From Campylobacteraceae bacterium (lineage in GTDB: Bacteria > Campylobacterota > Campylobacteria > Campylobacterales > Sulfurovaceae): 12,269 nucleotides of DNA. The notes beneath the pieces were generated by a model. That model made no database searches. It saw only the letters and a program-made list of their open reading frames with translations, and was not told where the DNA came from. Below are positions 6,549 through 12,269 of the stretch, piece by piece. Position 1 is the stretch's first letter, and each line of letters opens with the position of its first letter. The stretch spans positions 1 to 12,269 of the forward strand of contig JALVEV010000097.1 in NCBI GenBank assembly GCA_027030605.1, read 5' to 3'. Both the position numbers and the translations under genes were made by a program.

Positions 6549-8681
6549 ATGAGTGAACAAAATATTGTAGTTAGTTGCAACAATTTAGAAGAGAAGTATC
6601 GGTTTAATAAAGTAGCAAAACAGGCAAGTGGAGCAGTAATTTATAGTTGTGGAGATGCTGTACTATTGGCAGCTATTGCGATTGACCCAAAACCTGTTGA
6701 AGAAGATTTCTTACCTTTAACTGTTCAGTATGTTGAAAAATCGTATGCTGCGGCAAAAATTCCAGGTGGATTTGTTAAACGTGAAACCAAACCAGGTGAC
6801 TTTGAAACTTTGACATCTAGAATTGTTGACAGAAGTCTACGTCCACTTTTTCCAAAAGGATTTCACTACCCTGTAGTAGTTACTATTACAGTTTTAAGTG
6901 CAGATGAAAATGTAGATATGCAAGTAGCAGCCATGCATGCAGCCTCAGCTGCTCTGTACACGTCTGATATTCCAGTTAATCAAGTAGTAGCTGCTGTGCG
7001 TCTTGGAAAAATTGATGATGAGGTGCTAATTAACCCTACATTAGTAGAGCAAGAGGAGTCAACTCTTGATTTACTTGTTGTGGGGTCTGGTTCAGATATT
7101 TTAATGATTGAGATGTGTGTTCACGCTTCTGAAAAAGAGCATGTTCAGTTGACTAATGAGCTAGAGGAAGATGAGCTTTTAGAGATTATAGATATTGCTC
7201 AAACAGCGATTGAACAGGCTACAACAGAGTATAAAGTAGGTTTTGAACCAGCTAAAAAAGAGGAGATAGAGCTAGAGTTGGTTGAAGAGAGAGAGGATGA
7301 AAACCTCTATAACTTTATTGCAGAGAACTATGTTGAGGAGGTAGCAGAGGCTGTCCAATCTATGGCAAAATCAGAACGAAGTGAAGAGCTTAAAAAAGTT
7401 TGTCAATCTATTATAGACGCCTTGGAAGAGAGAGGTGAAGAGGTAGATAGAGAGTTGGTCTCTAAAATGTTAGATGCATATAAAAAGTCAGTAGTTCGTT
7501 CACTCATTTTAGATAAGTCGGTTCGTGCTGATGGAAGAGCGTTAAATGAAGTACGCCCTATTGATATTGAGACCAATATCTTGCCATCGGTTCATGGCTC
7601 TTGTCTCTTTACTCGTGGTCAAACACAAGCACTTGTTACAGCAACATTGGGAGATATGAAAGCAGCTCAATCTTATGATTTAATTGGTTCTAAGAGTGTG
7701 CGTTATGAGACCTTTATGGTTCACTACAACTTTCCTGCTTTCTCTGTTGGAGAAGCAAAACCTGCAAGAGCTCCAGGGCGTAGAGAGTTGGGGCATGGTA
7801 ACTTAGCAAAACGTGGGTTAGAGCCTACACTTGACCTTAAAAGAGATGGTACTATTCGTCTGGTTTCAGAGATTTTAGAGTCAAATGGTTCTTCATCAAT
7901 GGCTACAGTTTGTGGTGGTTCTTTAGCTCTTAGAGCAGCAGAGGTAGAGACCTCTAAGTTAGTAGCAGGAATTGCTATGGGGCTTGTAACCGATGGAGAA
8001 AAATATTGTGTACTTTCAGATATTATGGGACTTGAAGACCACGATGGAGATATGGACTTTAAGATTACAGGAACCCAAGATGGTATAACGGCTATGCAGA
8101 TGGATATTAAACTTGGTGGAATTGAGGCAGAAGTTCTAAAAGATGCACTCTACCAAGCAAAAGAGGGGAGACTCCATATCTTGGGTATTATGGAAGAGGC
8201 ACTAAAAGAGATGAATCCAAGCTCTGCACTTCCTAGTTCTATTGAGTTCTCGATTGAGTCGAGTCATATTCCTGCTATCATCGGTAAGGGTGGGGGAACC
8301 ATTCGTGAGATTATTGAGAAGCATGGTGTAAGTATTGACATTGACCGTGATACAAATAGTGTTAAAATTACTGGTAATTCAAAAGATGATGTTGAGGGTG
8401 CTAAAGAGTTTATAGATGGTATCACCTCTGCTCCTGTAAAAAAGCAGATGGTTTATGAGATTAATAAACAGTACACGGGAAAGATTAAGAAGATTGTTGA
8501 GTTTGGTATGTTTGTAGAGATGCCAGATGGGTATGATGCTCTTTTACATATCTCAAAAGTGGCTAAAGAGAGAGTAAACAATTTAGAAGAGCGTTACAGC
8601 GTTGGGGATACTATTGATATTGTTGTGTTAGAGCAAAAAGGGAAAAAAGTAGAGCTTTGTACTCCTGCTTATTTGTTGTAG
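6549..8681 (+). CDS. pnp: Polyribonucleotide nucleotidyltransferase (PNPase)
   Basis: PNPase degrades RNA 3' to 5' by phosphorolysis and can add tails in reverse; it works as a trimeric ring in the cytoplasm. The 710-residue protein has the full domain set: RNase PH-like domain 1 (about 10-145, with GGFVKRE and SLRPLFPKGF), an all-helical linker domain (about 245-325), RNase PH-like domain 2 from RADGR at 326-330, KH with the GKGG loop at 579-582, and S1 at about 642-707 (GKIKKIVEFGMFVE). The catalytic/metal residues corresponding to E. coli D486, D492 and K494 are D497, D503 and K505. The protein ends straight after S1 without an extension. ATG 6549 lies two bases after the previous stop, with AAGGA about 11 nt upstream. 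In this phylum PNPase works without RNase E, alongside RNase J/Y-type enzymes (general knowledge). It is the last gene of the operon, with a terminator-like hairpin on its stop codon. Confidence 0.97.
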   Translation: MSEQNIVVSCNNLEEKYRFNKVAKQASGAVIYSCGDAVLLAAIAIDPKPVEEDFLPLTVQYVEKSYAAAKIPGGFVKRETKPGDFETLTSRIVDRSLRPLFPKGFHYPVVVTITVLSADENVDMQVAAMHAASAALYTSDIPVNQVVAAVRLGKIDDEVLINPTLVEQEESTLDLLVVGSGSDILMIEMCVHASEKEHVQLTNELEEDELLEIIDIAQTAIEQATTEYKVGFEPAKKEEIELELVEEREDENLYNFIAENYVEEVAEAVQSMAKSERSEELKKVCQSIIDALEERGEEVDRELVSKMLDAYKKSVVRSLILDKSVRADGRALNEVRPIDIETNILPSVHGSCLFTRGQTQALVTATLGDMKAAQSYDLIGSKSVRYETFMVHYNFPAFSVGEAKPARAPGRRELGHGNLAKRGLEPTLDLKRDGTIRLVSEILESNGSSSMATVCGGSLALRAAEVETSKLVAGIAMGLVTDGEKYCVLSDIMGLEDHDGDMDFKITGTQDGITAMQMDIKLGGIEAEVLKDALYQAKEGRLHILGIMEEALKEMNPSSALPSSIEFSIESSHIPAIIGKGGGTIREIIEKHGVSIDIDRDTNSVKITGNSKDDVEGAKEFIDGITSAPVKKQMVYEINKQYTGKIKKIVEFGMFVEMPDGYDALLHISKVAKERVNNLEERYSVGDTIDIVVLEQKGKKVELCTPAYLL

Positions 8682-8699
8682 ATTTTTCAAATCTCTTTT
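8680..8699 (+). terminator. Intrinsic terminator candidate after pnp
   Basis: AGATTT (8680-8685) pairs with AAATCT (8689-8694) across a TTC loop, followed by CTTTT. The stem overlaps the pnp stop codon. It is short and AT-rich, so termination may be partial; the stronger palindrome just downstream may assist. Confidence 0.45.
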
Positions 8700-8700
8700 C

Positions 8701-8728
8701 GTAGGGTCGATTTATCGACCACACCCTA
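8701..8728. repeat. REP-like palindrome downstream of pnp
   Basis: GGTCGAT (8705-8711) and ATCGACC (8714-8720) form a 7-bp dyad. TAGGG (8702-8706) can instead pair with CCCTA (8724-8728), so two competing folds exist. It is richer in G+C than its surroundings and has no T-tail. It resembles the dispersed GTAGGG...-type intergenic palindromes seen in many bacterial genomes; copy number cannot be judged here. It could also add to transcript 3'-end protection after pnp. Confidence 0.4.
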
Positions 8729-8733
8729 GAGAC

Positions 8734-8762
8734 TTGCTATAAAACAGATTTTATACTATAAT
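8734..8762 (+). promoter_or_regulatory. Promoter of the first ATPase gene
   Basis: TTGCTA at 8734-8739 is a 4/6 -35 box and TATAAT at 8757-8762 a perfect -10, with an ideal 17-bp spacer. The start would lie near 8769, giving a leader of about 34 nt that ends in a strong ribosome binding site, AAGGAG (8791-8796), 6 nt before ATG 8803. It is one of the few promoters in the window with both boxes recognisable. Confidence 0.65.
8738..8755. promoter_or_regulatory. Operator-like dyad 1 inside the promoter spacer
   Basis: TATAAAA (8738-8744) and TTTTATA (8749-8755) are perfect inverted half-sites separated by CAGA. The dyad fills the space between the -35 and -10 boxes. The same half-sites with the same 4-nt spacing recur 33 bp downstream. 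This placement is what a dimeric repressor would use. The regulator is unknown. AT-rich DNA yields chance dyads, but two identical ones are less easily explained. Confidence 0.5.
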
Positions 8763-8770
8763 GCTTTAAC

Positions 8771-8788
8771 TATAAAATGTATTTTATA
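8771..8788. promoter_or_regulatory. Operator-like dyad 2 just downstream of the start point
   Basis: TATAAAA (8771-8777) and TTTTATA (8782-8788) repeat the half-sites of the upstream dyad, with spacer TGTA; the innermost T/A also pair, giving 8 bp around GT. It covers the expected transcript start region and ends just before the ribosome binding site. Centres of the two dyads are 33 bp apart, about three helical turns, so two dimers could sit on nearly the same DNA face. Confidence 0.5.
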
Positions 8789-8802
8789 CCAAGGAGCTTT
8801 TT

Positions 8803-9990
8803 ATGACACCAATACTCTCTAAACTATCCAAACAGTTCTTATCTAAAAAGAGTTCAAATTTTAAAAGATTTCTATATGAAGAGATAGACTTTAAAGCTTC
8901 TGTTATTGGTATAAAAGGTGGAAGAGGCTCAGGTAAGACAACCCTTTTACATCAATATGCCAAAAACTCCAAATTTAAAAAATCTCAAATTTTATATATC
9001 TCCTGTGACCACCCTGCGATGATTGGGCAAAATCTTTATGAGATAGCCGATGAGTTCTCTGCTTATGGGGGTAAGTTACTCATTTTAGATGAGATTCACA
9101 AGATAGATAATTTTGCTTCTCATATAAAAGCGATGTATGATTTTACCGATTTACAAATTCTGTTTTCAGGTTCATCTGCTATGAAGATAGAGCATGAGTT
9201 AGGGGATTTGTCACGAAGAGCATTAATCTATGATATGCCTGTACTCTCCTTTCGTGAGTTTCTCTCTCTTAAAAATATAGCTCATTTTCCTAAATATTCT
9301 TTAGAAGATATTTTAGAAAACCATGAAGATATAGCTATGGAGATAGTAGAGCAGATAAAACCGTTAGCCTTTTTTCAAGACTATTTAGAGCATGGAGCTT
9401 ACCCATTTTTTAAAGAGGGGGAAAGCACTTATTCTAACCGTTTATGGGAGGTTGTTCAGAGTACTATTGATAGTGATTTAGCTTCACTCTTTAGTATCAA
9501 TAGTGACAAATTAGATACCCTAAAAAAAGTACTCTATATGCTCTGTTGTACCTCTCCTTATGAGATAAACAAAGCAAAACTCTCAGGAGAAGCAGGAGTT
9601 GCATGGGCGACTCTCTCTAAATATTTGGAATATATGCAAAAAGGAAGTCTGCTCCATTTGGTTAGAGGTAGTAGTGGACACAAAACCCTTAAAACACCAA
9701 ATAAAATTCTACTAAACAATCCAAATCTTTTTGCTGTTTTTTGTGCTAAACCCGATATTGGAGCATTAAGAGAGAGTTTCTTTGTCTCTATGCTTCAACC
9801 TAAACACCAAGTTCACTATCATCATCAAGGAGACTTTCTTTTAGATGAACGTGTTATTGTAGAAGTAGGAGGAAAATCAAAAGATGGCAAACAGATAGAG
9901 GGGTTAGACAATGCCTATTTAGCTCTTGATGATATTGAGTTTGGGTATGGTAATGCTATTCCTCTTTGGTTGTTTGGATTTTTGTATTAG
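8803..9990 (+). CDS. Orphan AAA+ ATPase (AAA_14) with DUF4143-type C-terminal domain
   Basis: This 395-residue protein belongs to the large, poorly understood class of stand-alone ATPases fused to a PD-(D/E)XK-like domain. Walker A is GGRGSGKT (39-46), Walker B LLILDE (92-97), and a sensor-like strand ILFSGSS lies at 119-125. The family hallmark DLSRRALIYDMPVLSFREFL (135-154) follows. Residues of about 236-290 look like a winged-helix region. The C-terminal part has GDFLLDE then VIVEVGGKSK (351-360), consistent with a restriction-endonuclease-like core in which D344, E354 and K358 are candidate catalytic residues; the ExK is stretched to EVGGK, a form I recall from one subfamily. ATG 8803 has AAGGAG 6 nt upstream. 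It has its own promoter with two operator-like dyads and is not linked to the pnp operon. The true role (defence, mobile element, regulation) is unknown. Confidence 0.83.
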   Translation: MTPILSKLSKQFLSKKSSNFKRFLYEEIDFKASVIGIKGGRGSGKTTLLHQYAKNSKFKKSQILYISCDHPAMIGQNLYEIADEFSAYGGKLLILDEIHKIDNFASHIKAMYDFTDLQILFSGSSAMKIEHELGDLSRRALIYDMPVLSFREFLSLKNIAHFPKYSLEDILENHEDIAMEIVEQIKPLAFFQDYLEHGAYPFFKEGESTYSNRLWEVVQSTIDSDLASLFSINSDKLDTLKKVLYMLCCTSPYEINKAKLSGEAGVAWATLSKYLEYMQKGSLLHLVRGSSGHKTLKTPNKILLNNPNLFAVFCAKPDIGALRESFFVSMLQPKHQVHYHHQGDFLLDERVIVEVGGKSKDGKQIEGLDNAYLALDDIEFGYGNAIPLWLFGFLY

Positions 9991-9995
9991 AGGTG

Positions 9996-10017
9996 GATAT
10001 TCAACGTTTGACTCCTA
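9996..10017 (+). repeat. 22-bp direct repeat, copy 1
   Basis: It begins 5 nt after the stop codon of the first ATPase gene. The invariant 18-bp core is TTCAACGTTTGACTCCTA (10000-10017), preceded by GATA. The second copy is at 11918-11939 with one mismatch (A to T at the fourth base). The core contains an imperfect dyad, TCAA-CGT-TTGA. The two copies bracket exactly one gene. Confidence 0.7.
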
Positions 10018-10056
10018 GAAAAAAGCCCTCAAAAAACAACATCAACTTTTAATTTA

Positions 10057-10065
10057 TGCTATAAT
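10057..10065 (+). promoter_or_regulatory. Extended -10 promoter of the second ATPase gene
   Basis: TGCTATAAT (TATAAT at 10060-10065) is identical to the extended -10 of the 6S-like RNA gene, with no clear -35. The leader would be about 30 nt, with a weak AAGAG ribosome site before ATG 10103. The promoter lies inside the repeat-bounded segment, so the cassette carries its own expression signal. Confidence 0.6.
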
Positions 10066-10102
10066 CAAACCAAAAAACAAGAGCAGTTATAAAAGAGTAG
10101 AA

Positions 10103-11788
10103 ATGAAAAAGATAATCTATGGTGAAAGTAACTTTAGAAAAGTAAAAATAAACAATGACTACCTCTATATAGATAAAACAGAGTATATAGAAAAACTAGA
10201 AAAGACCAATGAGAGCTTTTTAATCTTTTTACGCCCAAGACGCTTTGGAAAATCTCTTTTTCTCTCTACACTACAATACTACTACGATGAAAACTCTGCT
10301 GATGAGTTTGAAGCTATGTTTCATAATACTTACATAGGAGCTAACCCAACTCCACTAAAAAACAGCTTTCGTATTCTGTTTTTTGAGTTTAGTGGGATTA
10401 ATATTGATGGTGGAGTAGAGATAATCTATGAAGGATTTAAAGACAATATTAAATCGGCTATCTATAGATACTTTAGAGAGTATGGTTACAACATTACAAG
10501 AGAGAGCCTAAATAGCATACCAACACTAACAGGACTTATAAAATACTTTTTTGATGTTATAGAAGATGACAAAATCTATGTGCTTATAGATGAGTATGAC
10601 CAATTTGCCAATGCCATACTTGCCCATAATATGCAAGATTTTCTACAAATAGTTGGCAAAGGTGGATTTGTACGGAGTTTTTATGAAGTTTTAAAAAGAG
10701 CTACCCTTTCAAATGTTATTCAAAAGATGTTTATTACAGGAGTTACCCCTATTACGCTTGATAGTCTAAGTTCTGGATTCAACATTGTTAGCAATATTTC
10801 AAATGAAGAGCCGTTTAATGCTCTAGCAGGATTCAGACAAGAAGAGGTAAACTACTCTTTAGAGCAGACGCTATTTAAAAAATGTCCTAACATAGAGAAA
10901 GAAGAGATACTTCACAAAATAAAAGAGTGGTACAATGGCTATCTTTTTAATGTTAAAGCAGAAGAGCGAATATATAATGCTACCTTAGTAAACTATTTTT
11001 TATCTAAATATGATTCTGAACGTTGTGAAATGCCAATTAAGATGCTAGATAGCAATGTAGCAAGTGACTACAAAACAATTATGAAACTTTTTAACATTGG
11101 CGATAGTGAAAGAAACTATGAAGTTTTAGAGGAGCTTATAGAAGATGGAACTGTCACAGGGATTATAAAAGATAGATACGATTTAAATCAAGAGTTTACC
11201 AAAGATGACTTTATTACCCTTATATACTCTATGGGATTTATTACCATAAAAGAGCAGATAACAGGAGAGCTAAATACCTTTGAGATACCAAACTATGTTA
11301 TTAAAATTCTCTACTTTAACTACTTTGCAGTTGAGTTACAACGACGCAATAACTTTAAACTACATGACTCCTTTTCTCAAATAGTAACCAAACTGCTTTT
11401 GGGAGATATAGAACCATTTAAAGAGCAACTCAATGAGGTTATTAAGACTCTCTCAAATCGAGACCATCAAGGCTTTACAGAGAAGCATTTTCAAGTTATT
11501 ACTTTATCGTTCTTGAGTTTTGCAAGTTTCTACTTTATAGAGTCACAACCTGAAAAAGATAGAAAGTATCCTGATATTTTACTAATAGGACGTGATGAGA
11601 AAGTACCAAACAACTACCTCTTTGAGTTAAAGTGGAAAAAAGAGAAAGATAGTTATGAGACCATAAAGCAAAAAGGGATAGAGCAGGTTGAGGAGTATAA
11701 AGAGCTTGACAAAGTAAAAAGCATTCCTAAACTTAGAAGTTTTCTACTGATAGGTTCTAAAGATGGGGTGGAGTTTGTGGAGGTTTAA
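10103..11788 (+). CDS. AAA-ATPase_like / PD-(D/E)XK nuclease-domain protein
   Basis: This 561-residue protein matches the architecture of Pfam AAA-ATPase_like (PF09820) followed by PDDEXK_9 (PF08011), judged from motifs. The N-terminus has the family opening, with G7, F11 and YIDKT (22-26). The unusual Walker A is LRPRRFGKS (43-51). Walker B is VLIDEYD (160-166), where the IDEYD form is typical. ITGVTPITL at 211-219 looks like a sensor 1 strand. The C-terminal domain carries YPDILLIG (489-496) and YLFELKWKK (505-513): D491, E508 and K510 form a PD-ExK set, with a downstream Q-and-Y helix (KQKGIEQVEEY). Length is normal and the frame is intact, so it is not a decayed copy. Such genes are often present in many copies per genome, and their function is unknown. 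It is alone in its transcription unit and lies between two copies of a 22-bp repeat. Confidence 0.85.
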   Translation: MKKIIYGESNFRKVKINNDYLYIDKTEYIEKLEKTNESFLIFLRPRRFGKSLFLSTLQYYYDENSADEFEAMFHNTYIGANPTPLKNSFRILFFEFSGINIDGGVEIIYEGFKDNIKSAIYRYFREYGYNITRESLNSIPTLTGLIKYFFDVIEDDKIYVLIDEYDQFANAILAHNMQDFLQIVGKGGFVRSFYEVLKRATLSNVIQKMFITGVTPITLDSLSSGFNIVSNISNEEPFNALAGFRQEEVNYSLEQTLFKKCPNIEKEEILHKIKEWYNGYLFNVKAEERIYNATLVNYFLSKYDSERCEMPIKMLDSNVASDYKTIMKLFNIGDSERNYEVLEELIEDGTVTGIIKDRYDLNQEFTKDDFITLIYSMGFITIKEQITGELNTFEIPNYVIKILYFNYFAVELQRRNNFKLHDSFSQIVTKLLLGDIEPFKEQLNEVIKTLSNRDHQGFTEKHFQVITLSFLSFASFYFIESQPEKDRKYPDILLIGRDEKVPNNYLFELKWKKEKDSYETIKQKGIEQVEEYKELDKVKSIPKLRSFLLIGSKDGVEFVEV

Positions 11789-11825
11789 AAGAAGAATAGC
11801 CGATAATCCCTATTAAAGCTCCCCT

Positions 11826-11864
11826 TACGACGAAGTCGCATAGGTCGTAGTGCCTCACTACGAC
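11826..11864. repeat. Palindrome with three alternative arms
   Basis: GTCGTAGTG (11844-11852) and CACTACGAC (11856-11864) form a perfect 9-bp hairpin with loop CCT. TACGAC at 11826-11831 can instead pair with GTCGTA (11844-11849), and CGAC/GTCG (11828-11831/11835-11838) form a small hairpin. The folds are mutually exclusive. No T-tail follows, so it is more like a REP-type element than a plain terminator of the preceding gene, which ends 37 nt earlier. Confidence 0.45.
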
Positions 11865-11917
11865 ATGAATTGGCATAAAATGGAAGTTGTTGTTTTAAGT
11901 AGAAGATTCAGCTAGTA

Positions 11918-11939
11918 GATTTTCAACGTTTGACTCCTA
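11918..11939 (+). repeat. 22-bp direct repeat, copy 2
   Basis: It carries the same 18-bp core (11922-11939) as copy 1, preceded by GATT instead of GATA. It starts 1922 bp after copy 1 and lies 129 nt beyond the stop codon of the AAA/PD-(D/E)XK gene. Sequences outside the repeat do not match between copies. Confidence 0.7.
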
Positions 11940-11958
11940 AAGTGTGGTTGTTTTCATC

Positions 11959-11974
11959 AGGGTAACTTTGCCCT
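11959..11974 (+). terminator. Small hairpin, possible terminator
   Basis: AGGGTA and TGCCCT pair (6 bp with one G-U) around ACTT; CTTTTTTC follows about 9 nt later. The gap before the T-run is longer than usual, so termination is uncertain. Confidence 0.25.
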
Positions 11975-12028
11975 AAATCAAACTTTTTTCAAGTCTTCTT
12001 ACTCTTTTTAATTTATTTTTTGACGACT

Positions 12029-12046
12029 ACTAAAACAAATTTTATC
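12029..12046. promoter_or_regulatory. Degenerate copy of the operator-like dyad
   Basis: TAAAA-CAAA-TTTTA (12031-12044) has the inner five bases of both half-sites and the same 4-nt spacing as the two dyads at 8738-8788; the left outer bases differ. TAAAACAAATTTTAT matches 14 of 15 bases of dyad 1. It lies about 100 nt before the start of another AAA_14-type ATPase gene. It could be a shared operator or inherited from a duplicated upstream region. Confidence 0.35.
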
Positions 12047-12106
12047 TTGATTTAGAAGGATAAAATGCTTTAAATTGTTCTTGTTTAAGAGTCTATACCT
12101 TAAAAA

Positions 12107-12120
12107 TATAGTATTATAGT
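12107..12120 (+). promoter_or_regulatory. Candidate -10 boxes of the third ATPase gene
   Basis: Overlapping TATAGT, TATTAT and TATAGT boxes occur here, 23-36 nt before ATG 12143. TTGTTT at 12081-12086 is a possible -35, but its spacing to the best boxes is too long (20 bp or more). This is a weak call based mainly on position. Confidence 0.3.
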
Positions 12121-12142
12121 ACTAAAATATTAAGGATTATAA

Positions 12143-12269
12143 ATGAAATATCTAAAAAGAGCCATAAGAGAAGAGCTAGAAGAGTACTTGAAATATTTTC
12201 CTGTACTACTCATAAGTGGAGCTAGACAAGTGGGAAAATCTACTTTGGCTCTGCATTTGGGGATAGAGA
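12143..12269 (+). CDS. AAA_14-type ATPase, N-terminal fragment (3' end outside window)
   Basis: Only the first 42 codons are visible. They show a short amphipathic helix (about 2-17) and then a strand plus Walker A, VLLISGARQVGKST, where GARQVGKS is the classic P-loop of AAA_14/DUF4143 ATPases. ATG 12143 is supported by AAGGA at 12132-12136 with 6-nt spacing. The gene lies on the same strand as the two preceding ATPase genes, in its own transcription unit after a 354-bp gap. The rest of the protein, including any DUF4143 domain, cannot be seen. Confidence 0.8.
   Translation, partial: MKYLKRAIREELEEYLKYFPVLLISGARQVGKSTLALHLGIE

Larger units (their letters stand above)
11789..12142. other. 354-bp intergenic region between the last two ATPase genes
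   Basis: No convincing coding frame was seen on either strand. It holds a GC-richer set of three mutually complementary arms (11826-11864), the second 22-bp repeat (11918-11939), a small hairpin (11959-11974), a degenerate operator-like dyad (12029-12046) and candidate -10 boxes near 12107-12120. ATGCTTTAA at 12064-12072 also occurs at 8761-8769 before the first ATPase gene. Confidence 0.6.

Noticed and set aside
10103..11788. Transposase or insertion sequence
   Set aside because: The protein has ATPase and PD-(D/E)XK motifs and no DDE or tyrosine recombinase signature, and no terminal inverted repeats were found at the repeat copies.
9996..11939. Integron attC or CRISPR-type repeat pair
   Set aside because: There are only two copies 1.9 kb apart, no spacer periodicity, and the core lacks the paired GTTRRRY/RYYYAAC sites expected of attC.

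Overview
The window looks like chromosomal DNA from a free-living member of the Campylobacterota (Sulfurimonas/Sulfurovum-like, from memory of the gene sets). The DNA is AT-rich, with strong TATAAT -10 boxes (two of them with an upstream TG) and mostly poor -35 boxes. The protein sequences (HemD, LptD, PNPase) and the gene order purD, lptD, pnp fit that phylum.

Region 1 (1-997): the 3' end of hemD; a structured RNA of about 186 nt, most likely 6S RNA; a convergent gene on the minus strand for a divergent P-II family protein; and a short divergent promoter region.

Region 2 (998-8681): a tightly packed operon of five genes. In order they are purD (purine synthesis), lptD (LPS insertion into the outer membrane), an MCE/MlaD-type protein with a long helical region and a C-terminal beta-barrel-like domain, a phosphoribosyltransferase-domain protein, and pnp (polynucleotide phosphorylase). 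Gaps are 14 nt or less and some genes overlap, so co-transcription is likely. Two of the five act in outer-membrane lipid assembly or transport.

Region 3 (8682-12269): a less conserved, looser region. It holds three separate genes for P-loop ATPases of the orphan AAA_14/DUF4143 and AAA-ATPase_like/PD-(D/E)XK classes, the last cut by the window end. Each follows its own promoter-like sequence, and the gaps contain palindromes. The first ATPase gene has two matching 18-bp dyads placed around its promoter, a classical repressor layout, and a weaker third copy lies upstream of the last ATPase gene. The middle ATPase gene sits between two copies of a 22-bp direct repeat (one mismatch), which suggests a single-gene cassette.

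The best leads are the dyad-controlled ATPase, the repeat-bounded ATPase-nuclease gene, the MCE/beta-barrel fusion next to lptD, and the P-II-like protein without a normal nucleotide-binding B-loop. All family assignments are from reading the sequence; no searches were run.
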